Virus record (IMG/VR): IMGVR_UViG_3300042367_000484
Span: 1-48,278 of that record
Source: a virus
Length of the DNA: 48,278 bases
Direction: 5' to 3' (one strand)
Numbering within the stretch: the first letter of the stretch is position 1; each line of letters opens with the position of its first letter. Positions 25,626 through 33,806 of this stretch are shown piece by piece. The notes under the pieces were generated by a model. That model saw only the letters and a program-made list of their open reading frames with translations. It was not told where the DNA came from and did not search any database. The position numbers were made by a program, and so were the translations under genes.

Positions 25626-25916
25626 ATGGAGAATTGCCTTGTGGCTCAAGCAATCCGTAGTGAGTGCGGTAGCCGTGTACTACACGGTAAGACTATTCCA
25701 TTCAACCGGCAAGGACGTCTCGTTAAGAACCCCATCGCGTACTTTGTAAGTATTGTTAAGTTGAGCATCGAACGCACCTTCGCTACACTCGGTCTACAGG
25801 TGGACGCAGTGAATGTGCTACTCGAGCTGCCCCGTGACTTCGGCATCGCTCGAGTGAGCTGGGCCCCCCGCTTCTTCGTTAACGCCCTCCGTAAACTCGG
25901 GTGGCAATACGACTAG
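25626..25916 (+). CDS. Hypothetical small protein
   Basis: An unrecognised 96-residue protein with even composition and no low-complexity runs. It has a basic N-terminal half, a hydrophobic strand near VKLSIERTFATLGLQVDAV, and a FFVNALRKLGWQYD end. It is the only plus-strand gene in this block and its last 99 bases overlap, antisense, the end of the resolvase-like gene. The overlap lowers confidence slightly. Confidence 0.55.
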   Translation: MENCLVAQAIRSECGSRVLHGKTIPFNRQGRLVKNPIAYFVSIVKLSIERTFATLGLQVDAVNVLLELPRDFGIARVSWAPRFFVNALRKLGWQYD

Positions 25917-26396
25917 GCTCTTGAGATCAGCTATATCCATAGTGACGACACTTCGATTATTATGAGTAGTGATGAATAGGCGGCACCCCTGCGCCTGAGC
26001 AGTAGCCCACTCATCTTCAGTAGGGCCTAGTGTATTACGCCGGGCCACTCGCGTCTTATGTTCTATACGCCAGGTCTCCCCATCTATAACAATAGAGCCA
26101 TCCCCGTCTCCGAAGATGGCCCCACTGGCCACTGTTGTTCTTGCACCTAGATTCCGTAACACGCGTCTCTCAGTAGCGCGTCCTATCTTCGATGCAGTGT
26201 TAGTCTGCTGCGATGCAGTGTTAGTCTGCTTGCGAGGGGGCGGAGGGGGCTTCTCATATGCGGGGTGACTCTTAATAGAGGGGCTACCAGCCAGTGGTAA
26301 ATAGGCCAGCTCACCCTCTCCTATCTCAGCTCTACATTTATGACATGCTATATCCAGATTACGGCAGGCCTGCTGCCACTTTAGTGGACAGGTCAT
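25818..26396 (-). CDS. Holliday-junction resolvase-like nuclease (PD-(D/E)XK)
   Basis: A 192-residue protein. After a C-x2-C-type N-terminus (DIACHKCRAEIGEGE) and a Pro-rich, repeat-containing linker (RKQTNTASQQTNTAS), residues 72-150 fit an archaeal Hjc/phage resolvase core: GRATERRVLRNLGARTTVAS, GDGDGSIVIDG and WRIEHKTR (the E-x-K catalytic pair). It probably cuts recombination or packaging intermediates. Its ATG overlaps the stop of the upstream gene (ATGA). The C-terminal 25 residues past the fold overlap the plus-strand gene. Confidence 0.6.
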   Translation of the reverse strand: MTCPLKWQQACRNLDIACHKCRAEIGEGELAYLPLAGSPSIKSHPAYEKPPPPPRKQTNTASQQTNTASKIGRATERRVLRNLGARTTVASGAIFGDGDGSIVIDGETWRIEHKTRVARRNTLGPTEDEWATAQAQGCRLFITTHNNRSVVTMDIADLKSLVVLPPEFTEGVNEEAGGPAHSSDAEVTGQLE

Positions 26397-26752
26397 GCTA
26401 CGCCGGCGTATACTAACTGTAGCGGTACGGGCGCAGTGCCTACGGCTTCTAGTTCTATCTTAGCATCGACTATGTTTACATTATTAAAGTGATAGGAGCC
26501 AGCTACTACTTTTGGTAGATTAATAATAGTGCTACCATTATTAATAACAGTGAGGTTAACAGAACCTGTCTCACACGAGAGAGCTATTACCTGTAGCGCA
26601 GTAATATCGATTAGATCAATTGATACTTCTGCGCCGGGGCTCAGGGTTAGAGTAACCGTGCGGGGCAGCGTGGTATCTGCAAATGTGTAACTAGCAGAGA
26701 GCTGTGTATACAATCTACCACGTGTACCACTAAATTCAACTGTATAATGCAT
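26393..26752 (-). CDS. Hypothetical strand-rich protein
   Basis: A 119-residue protein with alternating hydrophobic and polar residues, typical of an all-beta fold (FADTTLPRTVTLTLSPGAEV, then VNLTVINNGSTIINLP). There are no catalytic motifs. It has the look of a small virion or decoration protein, which is speculation. Translation is coupled to the resolvase-like gene. Confidence 0.55.
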   Translation of the reverse strand: MHYTVEFSGTRGRLYTQLSASYTFADTTLPRTVTLTLSPGAEVSIDLIDITALQVIALSCETGSVNLTVINNGSTIINLPKVVAGSYHFNNVNIVDAKIELEAVGTAPVPLQLVYAGVA

Positions 26753-26756
26753 TAAT

Positions 26757-26981
26757 TTAATCCTTTATGCGACATCCAACGTACAATCTAGGCGCCTCAT
26801 TAGGCTTAACTCGATAGAGCCGACTAATATATAACTCGTATCCATCCTCTATCTCGTAGCTAGTCCTTAGACCACTATTAGGCCTAAGGACTATATCATT
26901 TAGGTGGGGCCAATCACTATATATAGTAATTGGCACCTGATAGGGATTTGCTATATCCATATGCCACATTTCGCTACTCAC
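26757..26981 (-). CDS. Hypothetical small protein (GTG start)
   Basis: A 74-residue protein of unknown function, mostly strands (PITIYSDWPHLNDIVLRP, then YELYISRLYRV). The GTG at 26981 is supported by AGGAG seven bases upstream; ATG four codons later is the alternative. It is the first gene of a minus-strand run divergent from the tail-fibre gene at 27057, and the 75-base gap should hold both promoters. Confidence 0.6.
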   Translation of the reverse strand: MSSEMWHMDIANPYQVPITIYSDWPHLNDIVLRPNSGLRTSYEIEDGYELYISRLYRVKPNEAPRLYVGCRIKD

Positions 26982-27056
26982 TGATATCTCCTTTCTAATG
27001 CTTACAGTACGCCATACACCGATAGTATAACTAAATTAACCACTAGCTACAATTCT

Positions 27057-27971
27057 ATGCCAATTATACTATCGGTGAGTAAGGGAAGTCCTCTTACTTG
27101 TGCTGAACTCGACAATAACTTTCTAGAGGCTGCTAATCGCGCCAATCATACGGGAACACAGGCCGCCAATACTATATACGATCTATCTGACACAGTGCGG
27201 GCGTTTGCGTTTATTGCCGACATGCTGGCTGATATAGCCACTCTAGAGAATGAACTACAGGAATTACGCGACGATCTATTCGGTGACGGTGAGTTACGGC
27301 GGATCATTGAGAACATACAGCAGTTAATCAATGATCTAATTAATAACCTAGCTACTGTCATAGGTGAGCTAACTATAATCCGGAACCTACAGACATGCTG
27401 CGATACTAACACAACTGCTATCAATGGCCTACAGTCTCAATTTACTACATTGAGTAATCAACTAACTGCTCAGATAGCCACCATCAATGCCACAGTCAGC
27501 GCTTTAAACGACAGGCTCAATCTAGAGATACCCAAGATAGTAGCATTACAGAATACTGTAGGTAGTCTACAGACACAAGTAACTAATCTATCGAACACTA
27601 AGGCTAATATAGATAGCCCTTTCCTAACGGGTAACCCCCGTACTGTATCGCCCACTACTAATGACAGTATAGCTCGAGTAGACTGGGTTAACCAGAAAAT
27701 AGCGGATAGCTTCAGCCAGGCGGGCCTTGCAATAGGTTCTATAATCATATGGCCTGCTATGCAATCAACCGTCCCTAGCTACCCTACTAATTGGATACCA
27801 TGCGATGGGCGGAATATCAGCAGGACGCAATACCCAGAGCTATTCGCGGTGATAGGTACTACGTATTCGGTGACGAATTTGGATCCTACTCTCTTCTACA
27901 TCCCTGATATGTCATACTGGATATGGTCTGGATTAGGCCCTGGCTTCGGATTCATAATGCGCGCGCGCTAA
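27057..27971 (+). CDS. Tail fibre with collar domain
   Basis: A 304-residue virion protein. The N-terminal segment is followed by a long coiled coil (about 50-190) with repeated polar/hydrophobic heptads such as LINDLINNLATVIGELTIIRNL and LNDRLNLEIPKIVALQNTV. The C-terminal domain is a phage tail collar: AIGSIIIWPAM, NWIPCDGRNISRTQYPELFAVIG (in two pieces) and LFYIPDMS. It probably forms a trimeric fibre used in host contact. It converges with thyX, overlapping by four bases. Confidence 0.82.
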   Translation: MPIILSVSKGSPLTCAELDNNFLEAANRANHTGTQAANTIYDLSDTVRAFAFIADMLADIATLENELQELRDDLFGDGELRRIIENIQQLINDLINNLATVIGELTIIRNLQTCCDTNTTAINGLQSQFTTLSNQLTAQIATINATVSALNDRLNLEIPKIVALQNTVGSLQTQVTNLSNTKANIDSPFLTGNPRTVSPTTNDSIARVDWVNQKIADSFSQAGLAIGSIIIWPAMQSTVPSYPTNWIPCDGRNISRTQYPELFAVIGTTYSVTNLDPTLFYIPDMSYWIWSGLGPGFGFIMRAR

Positions 27972-29443
27972 CGACTCAGGAACTCATCTCGGCCATTCTC
28001 GACTACACGTATGATGTGAGTAAGGTCGAATAGTGGATTAACCTCAGCTATACTATTGGCCCACTCATTAGCTATCACACGATAGTTGATATGGCCCCCT
28101 ACTCGAGAGCGAAGCTGGCACACATAGGCCATATGCTTATGTGTGCCACCTATACAGTATCGTATATTATGGGCTAGTGGTATACGGTACTGTATAGCAG
28201 GGCCGCCCAGTGTCTCGTAATATTTATCCAGCACCTCTCTATAACGCTCAGCTATAGGGAGGTGCTCTATATAGAGTGGTAGAGTATAACCAGCATCCCC
28301 CCGTAATAGCTCTACATTAGTTAGAGCAGGAAAGTACCGCCATATACTGCGGTGACGATTGAAGTCGCGGGCCGCACCCACATCCATATAACCACTCATG
28401 TACATATGCGGGGCATTGAACTGAGTAGGTAATCTATCGTAATGCCGCCACGTAGTCAGCTCCTCTCGCAGCGTAGCTAATAGTCTTCTACCAGTAGATA
28501 GGACTAGGGCTGGCCGGTACACATCATTCTGAAGTAATAGGGCGAGGTTACCAACGATATCGCGGTCTTGCTCCTGTACAATTACTAGCTTTGAGCGATA
28601 ATATTCATCTCTCATATTAACAGTGAGAGATGATTGAGCTGCCCGCGCCATGTTACCTAGACTAACGCTTAGGTCATGCCGTGCCTCTGCATGACGTATG
28701 AGCCCAGGGGCACCTGCTACGTAGCCCTGGGCCTCTAGCTCAGGACAACCACCCAGTAGTTGCTTCAGCATGTGCCCAATACTACTGTATAACTCATCGG
28801 GCCCCGAGTTAATTTGATTACTCAGTAGGTCACTGATGAATCGACTCCACGTCTCGGCATCCGATGTGATACCCAGACTAGTGCGGGCTCCCATAGGTAA
28901 TAGATAACGCGTACAGTCCAGCGTACGGGCATCCAGCGCCTGTACCTGGCGTTTATCGCTCATGTCTACGTCGTAAGCGCGGGCCAATGCCTCTCGAGTG
29001 GGCTCATATAGTTCCTCATATGCGCTGAATAGATAGTCCATTGACTTGTCATAGGACTCATCACTGACTCTATAGTAATCGCCCATCTTCTGATAACGAG
29101 TACTGCGTTCCTGCCCTGCTCCTAGAGGCATAGTATTGAACAGATAGAACGCAAACCATAGGGGAATACCTTCAAAGCACACTGATAACGTGGCTAGGCC
29201 CTGTATACTACCGTGACCATAATTATAGAATATATTATGAAGACGTTTATCCGCATCTACTCCCCGTGCCTCATCGAGTAGATTCTCTACTGACTCAGCG
29301 CTGCGGGAATATCGTGCCATAGTATAGGCTATAGTGGCCTCATACTTCTGCCCTGGGCGGGCCACAGGACAGAGGACCTTAATATTGCGCTCAGTATCAG
29401 TAATACAGGCAAGCCCTAATTGACTATCATAATTATAATTCAC
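27968..29443 (-). CDS. thyX: Long, two-module ThyX-type thymidylate synthase
   Basis: Methylates dUMP using methylene-tetrahydrofolate and FAD, complementing dUTPase and RNR. At 491 residues it is twice normal length. The N-terminal half has AGQERSTRYQKMGDYY (about 108-123) and HGSIQGLATLSVCFEG; the C-terminal half has ARDFNRHRSIWRYFPA (about 360-375) and GHINYRVIANEW. Each half thus holds part of the classic RHRxxSxNxxSxRY signature, which suggests tandem duplication with division of labour. Similar long ThyX-like proteins occur in bacteria. Activity is not assured. Confidence 0.75.
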   Translation of the reverse strand: MNYNYDSQLGLACITDTERNIKVLCPVARPGQKYEATIAYTMARYSRSAESVENLLDEARGVDADKRLHNIFYNYGHGSIQGLATLSVCFEGIPLWFAFYLFNTMPLGAGQERSTRYQKMGDYYRVSDESYDKSMDYLFSAYEELYEPTREALARAYDVDMSDKRQVQALDARTLDCTRYLLPMGARTSLGITSDAETWSRFISDLLSNQINSGPDELYSSIGHMLKQLLGGCPELEAQGYVAGAPGLIRHAEARHDLSVSLGNMARAAQSSLTVNMRDEYYRSKLVIVQEQDRDIVGNLALLLQNDVYRPALVLSTGRRLLATLREELTTWRHYDRLPTQFNAPHMYMSGYMDVGAARDFNRHRSIWRYFPALTNVELLRGDAGYTLPLYIEHLPIAERYREVLDKYYETLGGPAIQYRIPLAHNIRYCIGGTHKHMAYVCQLRSRVGGHINYRVIANEWANSIAEVNPLFDLTHIIRVVENGRDEFLSR

Positions 29444-29535
29444 CTACAAAGTCCTCGTGAATAAATATAAAACTAGAAGCACTTAGACACTAACTTAAGG
29501 ATGTACTTAAAGGCCTGAGGAATGCCCCATCAAAC

Positions 29536-30219
29536 ATGAATGTACCACAGAATGATAAGGCCTACACTATTCATTTAGCTCCGCACACTCTGGTTAAAGA
29601 AGCTCTACCGCAGGTCACTGATTTCCTATGGCAGAACACGTTTAGTCTGACTCTATTTATTATAATCTTTATTGGGCGATGGATATTCCGCAATCAGATA
29701 GAGCGCAGGTACGCTATACAGGATCTGATACGCCATGTTAGCACTATAGATAAGGACATCTATATCCTTGATCTACTCAACCAGATACGGATTACAACGG
29801 CGGCCGATAGAGTCTTACTCCACCAGTTCCATAATCCTGGTCGTAGTATATCTGGTCTTAAGTTCCTCAAGATGACGTGTACTCATGAGAGTCTGGCCCC
29901 CGGGATTAGCAGTATAGCTAATCTCTATAGGCAGGTATTAATTAGCGACCATTGCTATGACCTACCTACTTTAGTGCAACACGCTAGTACCCGATCCTTT
30001 ATGAAGACTGATGCTAACTCTATACTACTTAGCTTTAAGCAGCGGGCCCATCTAGATATAATAGGAGTGCGACATCTATACCAACAACTACTATTAGATG
30101 ATGATAGCCCTATAGCTCTCATTAGCGTCCACTTCATAGGGGAGGGGGGTACAGCTATGGATACCACGCAGGTGAATGATATAGTTAATATAGTGACCTA
30201 TAATCTACTCGTCATCTAA
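29536..30219 (+). CDS. Membrane-anchored protein with possible GAF-like domain
   Basis: A 227-residue protein. A membrane segment at about residues 35-50 (FSLTLFIIIFIGRWIF) follows an amphipathic N-terminus. The soluble part resembles a small GAF-like fold: ADRVLLHQFHNPGRSISGLK, then a helical middle and a PIALISVHFIGEGG strand near the end. I do not know a family for it. A signalling or lysis role is speculation. It converges with the KGG-type gene, overlapping by 15 bases. Confidence 0.55.
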   Translation: MNVPQNDKAYTIHLAPHTLVKEALPQVTDFLWQNTFSLTLFIIIFIGRWIFRNQIERRYAIQDLIRHVSTIDKDIYILDLLNQIRITTAADRVLLHQFHNPGRSISGLKFLKMTCTHESLAPGISSIANLYRQVLISDHCYDLPTLVQHASTRSFMKTDANSILLSFKQRAHLDIIGVRHLYQQLLLDDDSPIALISVHFIGEGGTAMDTTQVNDIVNIVTYNLLVI

Positions 30220-30369
30220 TGGACGCTGCTGTTTCTTCTCAGCGAGCCGCTGTTGGGCCTTCAGTCCGCCCCGACGACCTATCTCTCTCATGTGCTCTTT
30301 ATTCTGAGCTGTCTTCTCACCACCGCGGCGCCCCATACTAGACGCTGTATCTGAATTAAACTTAGCCAT
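30205..30369 (-). CDS. KGG-type stress-induced small protein
   Basis: A 54-residue basic protein, MAKFNSDTASSMGRRGG followed by EKTAQNKEHMREIGRRGGLK. The repeated G-R-(K/R)-G-G motif with an intervening EHMREIG helix is the pattern of bacterial stress-induced KGG-repeat proteins. The cellular function is unclear. The stop overlaps the end of the convergent plus-strand gene. Confidence 0.7.
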   Translation of the reverse strand: MAKFNSDTASSMGRRGGEKTAQNKEHMREIGRRGGLKAQQRLAEKKQQRPLDDE

Positions 30370-30427
30370 AGTTATCTACTTAATGTGATTAGGTAGGTGG
30401 CCAGAATTAAATATAGGATAAGCGTAG

Positions 30428-30450
30428 GTTGGGCTTCATGTCAGCCCAAC
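30428..30450. other. Hairpin in intergenic DNA
   Basis: GTTGGGCT pairs with AGCCCAAC around a 7-base loop. No T-run follows on either strand. The surrounding 30370-30581 holds no gene I can support. Confidence 0.4.
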
Positions 30451-30581
30451 ACTCGTGTAAGCTAATCGCTAACCTATCATACAAATAATTGTGCTCCCTA
30501 CCTAAGTAAATTACTATGACTGTGAGCATGACATTATGTGGGCGACTTCCTAATTAGGCTCACTAAGTGCCGAGCCAGTTG

Positions 30582-30947
30582 TTACTTATCGCCTAGTCCT
30601 TCAGTTTTGGAATTAATAGAAGTTGATGGATTATTAACTAGGTCTATTAGCCGAACCAAGCCTAATCCTTCAGTTTTGGAATTAGAGGTTGATGGATTAG
30701 TCGGTGGACTAACTAATTGAGTAATTGGTGATACGAGGTCTGCGATAGCCCGCCACGCGTGCCACAGGCCCAACACACAGAGTACATCGCCGAGGCCCAA
30801 CACCCCCGCTGCGTAAACAAGGCGACCAACAATAACCGCCAGACTATAGACTAATAACAAGCCGATAGTTACAAGCAGTGTACGGAACTGCACCTTGCCG
30901 AGTTTTTCCAATAGATAATTGATGAGATTCATAATAGTCATAGTCAA
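30582..30947 (-). CDS. Small membrane protein with C-terminal duplication
   Basis: A 121-residue protein with two membrane segments (about 22-42 LLVTIGLLLVYSLAVIVG and 48-66). The C-terminal tail contains NPSTSNSKTEGLG and NPSTSINSKTEGLG in tandem, encoded by an imperfect DNA repeat at 30591-30697. Start is one of several close ATG codons. It could be a holin-like or structural membrane protein; there is no specific evidence. Confidence 0.5.
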   Translation of the reverse strand: MTMTIMNLINYLLEKLGKVQFRTLLVTIGLLLVYSLAVIVGRLVYAAGVLGLGDVLCVLGLWHAWRAIADLVSPITQLVSPPTNPSTSNSKTEGLGLVRLIDLVNNPSTSINSKTEGLGDK

Positions 30948-30978
30948 TAAGTTGTAATTGTGGTTTACGGGAACAATA

Positions 30979-31773
30979 CTATTCTACAAGCTCATATGCC
31001 GCTTCTAGTTGTGATTCTAGTTGCTTTAACTTCTTCGCTATGTATAACTGACCTTTAGCCGTTATAACAGTAACGCTATCAAAGATACCAGGTTGATGGG
31101 GGCGCTCTTTGCGGAACACCTCTGCTCTGGCAGCTAATACATGTCGCTGATAGGGTAGCCGACTTGGCATCATCATAATAAAGCGAATGTCACGCAACAT
31201 ATTGAAGAACGTTGTACGACCTACGCCATAAGCTTTAGCCAAATCTCCTATTAGGACAGCATCGGCGTCGCTGACTGTCAACGTCTCTGCTAATTTAATT
31301 AGTGGGGCCTGCTCTTCTAAGGTAGCACTAACTTGCTCTAAGGTGGCATTAGTTTGTTCTAATTCTAAGGCCAGGCGCCCCGCTTCGAGTAAGGCCTCAC
31401 CATAAGTAGTAGGTATCTTGAAATCACTAACAGAATAGCGGCCAGTCTTGCGAATGGTAGGTAGTACTTCTTGTACTACCCAGTCTTGAAATAACTCTGC
31501 CTGTGGTTTGCGGCTGCTGAGTACTAATCTATATAAGCCAGATTCTGAAATGGCTGATATATATTGATTTGAGACTGACCCTAAGTATTGTTTAGGGTCA
31601 ACTAATTGTTTTTCATACACCTTTAACCGAAGTAGAGCTACTGACGTATTAGTGTGTTCGAGAACAGCGCAAACGTCGGCTGCTATAAACCAGGGCTCAT
31701 TATCAATGATTATAACGCGGATTTCTTGGTTGTTAAAGTTAAAGGTAGATAATTGAGTCTGGGTGCATCTCAT
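30979..31773 (-). CDS. BRO-type antirepressor (Bro-N plus KilAC-like domain)
   Basis: A 264-residue protein. The Bro-N domain covers about residues 1-115: IRVIIIDNEPWFIAADVCAV, then ISESGLYRLVLSSRKPQAE and WVVQEVLPTIRKTGRYS. A coiled-coil linker (LELEQTNATLEQVSATLEEQ) leads to a KilAC-like DNA-binding domain with LIGDLAKAYGVGRTTFFNML. Such proteins relieve phage repression or control late genes. Its ATG overlaps the stop of the short upstream gene (ATGA). Confidence 0.85.
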   Translation of the reverse strand: MRCTQTQLSTFNFNNQEIRVIIIDNEPWFIAADVCAVLEHTNTSVALLRLKVYEKQLVDPKQYLGSVSNQYISAISESGLYRLVLSSRKPQAELFQDWVVQEVLPTIRKTGRYSVSDFKIPTTYGEALLEAGRLALELEQTNATLEQVSATLEEQAPLIKLAETLTVSDADAVLIGDLAKAYGVGRTTFFNMLRDIRFIMMMPSRLPYQRHVLAARAEVFRKERPHQPGIFDSVTVITAKGQLYIAKKLKQLESQLEAAYELVE

Positions 31774-31955
31774 TTTTGATCCTGTTGTTGTTGATAATGA
31801 TCAAAGTTTTGGGCTAAATCTTTTGGTAGTTTTGCCCATTCTTCATTGGGAATTTTAGCAGAAAGTCGAGCCGCTAATTCCCAGATTGGTTCTGCATTAT
31901 AGTCAAATTTAATATTCGCTAAAGAGAAACTCTCGATAGGTGTTTGATTATTCAT
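31770..31955 (-). CDS. Short cyanobacterium-like protein
   Basis: A 61-residue protein. The core IWELAARLSAKIPNEEWAKL and then PKDLAQNFDHYQQQ resembles small cyanobacterial proteins that precede toxins or are found beside transposons; I cannot assign a function and an antitoxin role is only a guess. It is coupled to the antirepressor downstream. Its start is eight bases from the solo tnpB end, so it may have arrived with that element. Confidence 0.55.
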   Translation of the reverse strand: MNNQTPIESFSLANIKFDYNAEPIWELAARLSAKIPNEEWAKLPKDLAQNFDHYQQQQDQK

Positions 31956-31962
31956 ATGCTTT

Positions 31963-32059
31963 GTGCTTTGCAGGCAATGGCCTTCACCATTACTGGTGAT
32001 GCCATACCTAATATATATTTACTCGGTAATGGATAAGTTTAAGAAGGTTAAATGTTGCA
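31963..32059 (+). mobile_element. Solo right end of a tnpB element (decayed coding, retained RNA hairpins)
   Basis: This 97-base segment aligns without gaps to the last 97 bases of the IS607-type element (23785-23881, opposite strand). The first 15 bases (GTGCTTTGCAGGCAA) and the last 15 (AGGTTAAATGTTGCA) are identical and the middle is diverged. Read in the tnpB frame it gives ALQAMAF followed by TITGDAIPNIYLLGNG and stops, against ALQATAV in the intact gene. Hairpins (CACCA-TTAC-TGGTG and TTAC-TCG-GTAA) occupy the same places as different hairpins in the intact copy, suggesting the RNA fold is kept. Confidence 0.75.
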
Positions 32060-32069
32060 CAATAAGTTA

Positions 32070-32096
32070 ATAACCCCGCGTTCCGTGCGGGGTTAT
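32070..32096 (-). terminator. Strong hairpin after the phosphatase gene
   Basis: A 10-bp perfect stem (32070-32079 with 32087-32096) with a 7-base loop lies just past the stop of the phosphatase gene. The minus strand continues TAACTTATTG, a moderate T-run. It also abuts the solo tnpB end. Confidence 0.55.
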
Positions 32097-32114
32097 CGGT
32101 AACAACGTACGCGA

Positions 32115-33266
32115 CTAGGCTGAAGCCTTAACCAAATGAGGCACGTTTCTTCTAACGCTACTTGCATCCTGTATTGCAGACGCAATGGGATTAAGGCGCA
32201 TAGTATTACGCGCGGAGTTCACACTCTCTGTGGATATGAATTGACAAGTAGAGCCCATGACATGAGCTGCTGTTAGATAACAACCTAGGAAGGCACCTGT
32301 ATCAATCATGGCGCGATTATTAATTAGTAGCGGGCGCTTAGTAGTGACATGACCATTAACAACTAATGGCCAGTTAGGCTGGCCATTGAAGTACGGATAT
32401 AGTATTTCATCTACGCTGGTATTCTGCTTATTGGCCTGACCTCGAATACTGGGTAGGTGAATCTGCTTCTGTATAGAGATAGGGTCAGACTTACCCACAT
32501 ACCTATAGGCGCAAGGAGAATGGTGAACAGCAGAGGTGCGACTACGGGATACAAGGTAGGGCACACTCTCCCTATATATCTCATTGAACATATTACGCTG
32601 CATGCGATTAGCCCTAATTGTAGTGAGATAATCGAAGTAGCGCCTATTAGGCTTCTCATCATCTATGTGCTGCATAATATAGAGCTCGTGATTACCTAGT
32701 ACGACCTTGAAGTCAGGGTGACCTAGGTTAGAGTACACGAATCTAATAACGTCAGCAGAGCTGGGGCCCTTATTCACTAGGTCTCCATTGAGCACTAATT
32801 GCATGGGGTAATGAGTAATCTCATCCCCTGCAAATAAGAAGCCCGCCTTTCTAAGTAGCGCACGCAGATGGCCGTAACAACCATGAATATCCCCTACTAC
32901 TAGGGCCTCATCATTCATAGTGTAGTGAGGCACTTGCTCTACACTAAGCGCTATATCTTCCTGCCGTTCTATAAGATGACTGAGCTCAGCTCCTACGCTG
33001 CTCTCGGCATTGAATAGTATTTCTCCTACGCCGTAGTGATGGCAGCCCGCCATCATTATAACCTGATCGGCCTCTTCTTGATTCTTAATTTCTACTAGCA
33101 CGTGGTGCGCTGAGAGAGAGCTAGGATACGATATCGTATTCTCTAGTAGATGAGGGCTCTCTACATAAAGGGCCCCTACTTCCTGAGCGGCCCTCATTAA
33201 TATCTTCTTCTTTTGTGAATATGGCCTCACGACCATATATACGGTGTGAGCCTTCATGTTAATCAT
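32115..33266 (-). CDS. PPP-family metallophosphatase
   Basis: A 383-residue protein. The N-terminal 110 residues are not recognised. The catalytic part has the serine/threonine phosphatase motifs VVGDIHGCYG (about 123-132), LNGDLVNKGP (about 159-168) and VVLGNHELYIM (about 189-199), then VVNGHVTTKRP for the downstream histidine. Substrate is unknown: protein phosphatase, bis(nucleosyl)-tetraphosphatase or RNA end processing are options. The first ATG (MINMKAH) is used; the fourth codon is also ATG. Confidence 0.82.
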   Translation of the reverse strand: MINMKAHTVYMVVRPYSQKKKILMRAAQEVGALYVESPHLLENTISYPSSLSAHHVLVEIKNQEEADQVIMMAGCHHYGVGEILFNAESSVGAELSHLIERQEDIALSVEQVPHYTMNDEALVVGDIHGCYGHLRALLRKAGFLFAGDEITHYPMQLVLNGDLVNKGPSSADVIRFVYSNLGHPDFKVVLGNHELYIMQHIDDEKPNRRYFDYLTTIRANRMQRNMFNEIYRESVPYLVSRSRTSAVHHSPCAYRYVGKSDPISIQKQIHLPSIRGQANKQNTSVDEILYPYFNGQPNWPLVVNGHVTTKRPLLINNRAMIDTGAFLGCYLTAAHVMGSTCQFISTESVNSARNTMRLNPIASAIQDASSVRRNVPHLVKASA

Positions 33267-33369
33267 GGCTATACTCCAATTGTGTGATTAATCTTGTGTA
33301 CCATAGAAAGTTGTTTGATAGTGAGGTTAATATTAATTTGACTAACGCCCCCCGGCTGACTGCACAGTT

Positions 33370-33436
33370 AACCTCTAGCAATCAATGATTAAGCTAACGG
33401 ATTGAAGGTCGACTTAATCATTGATTGCTAGAGGTT
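33370..33436. repeat. 24-bp perfect inverted repeat with 19-base loop
   Basis: The arms 33370-33393 and 33413-33436 are exact reverse complements, with a 19-base loop (CTAACGGATTGAAGGTCGA). It is the largest perfect hairpin I see in the window. It sits in a gene-free stretch (33267-33533) with no other feature. Options are a small element, a processed RNA or a replication/recombination site. Confidence 0.8.
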
Positions 33437-33533
33437 ATATGATATAGACAGGCATATATAAGAACGCAAAGCGAATAGTTCACTTGCAATATTAAACGTA
33501 TATATAACCCCTACATTCAAAGTAAATAATTGG

Positions 33534-33716
33534 TCAATCTGCTGTATAACGTAAACTCCTTAGATAGTTACCAATATGTCTAGGAACATCATCTACATTG
33601 TACATAATTACACACAATATATAAGATAACATAGCATAGTCGCTCTTCTTAATACGAGGCTCTATATCTGGGTACCTATGGTATATTTCTTGCATGGCTT
33701 TAATCACAGTTTGCAT
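33534..33716 (-). CDS. Hypothetical small protein
   Basis: A 60-residue helical protein of unknown function (MQTVIKAMQEIYHRYPDIEP start). A longer frame to 33755 exists, but its first 13 codons read through the duplicated 3' end of another gene (33742-33760). ATG at 33716 occupies the same place, relative to that duplicated end, as the inserted FGE gene's ATG does in the other copy, so it is the likely original start. Confidence 0.5.
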   Translation of the reverse strand: MQTVIKAMQEIYHRYPDIEPRIKKSDYAMLSYILCVIMYNVDDVPRHIGNYLRSLRYTAD

Positions 33717-33741
33717 ATCTAACAAATCAAGTATCAGTGGC

Positions 33742-33760
33742 GCAGCTGAGGGCATCGGCC
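33742..33760 (-). repeat. Direct repeat copy A: duplicated 3' end of the 34757-35248 gene
   Basis: GCAGCTGAGGGCATCGGCC is identical to 34799-34817. Similarity continues weakly to the stop/start junction. Copies A and B flank the FGE-type gene. Confidence 0.7.
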
Positions 33761-33806
33761 ACCTAATTTTTGCAAGTCTGCTAGCACTAAGTTGAATTCC
33801 TTTTTG

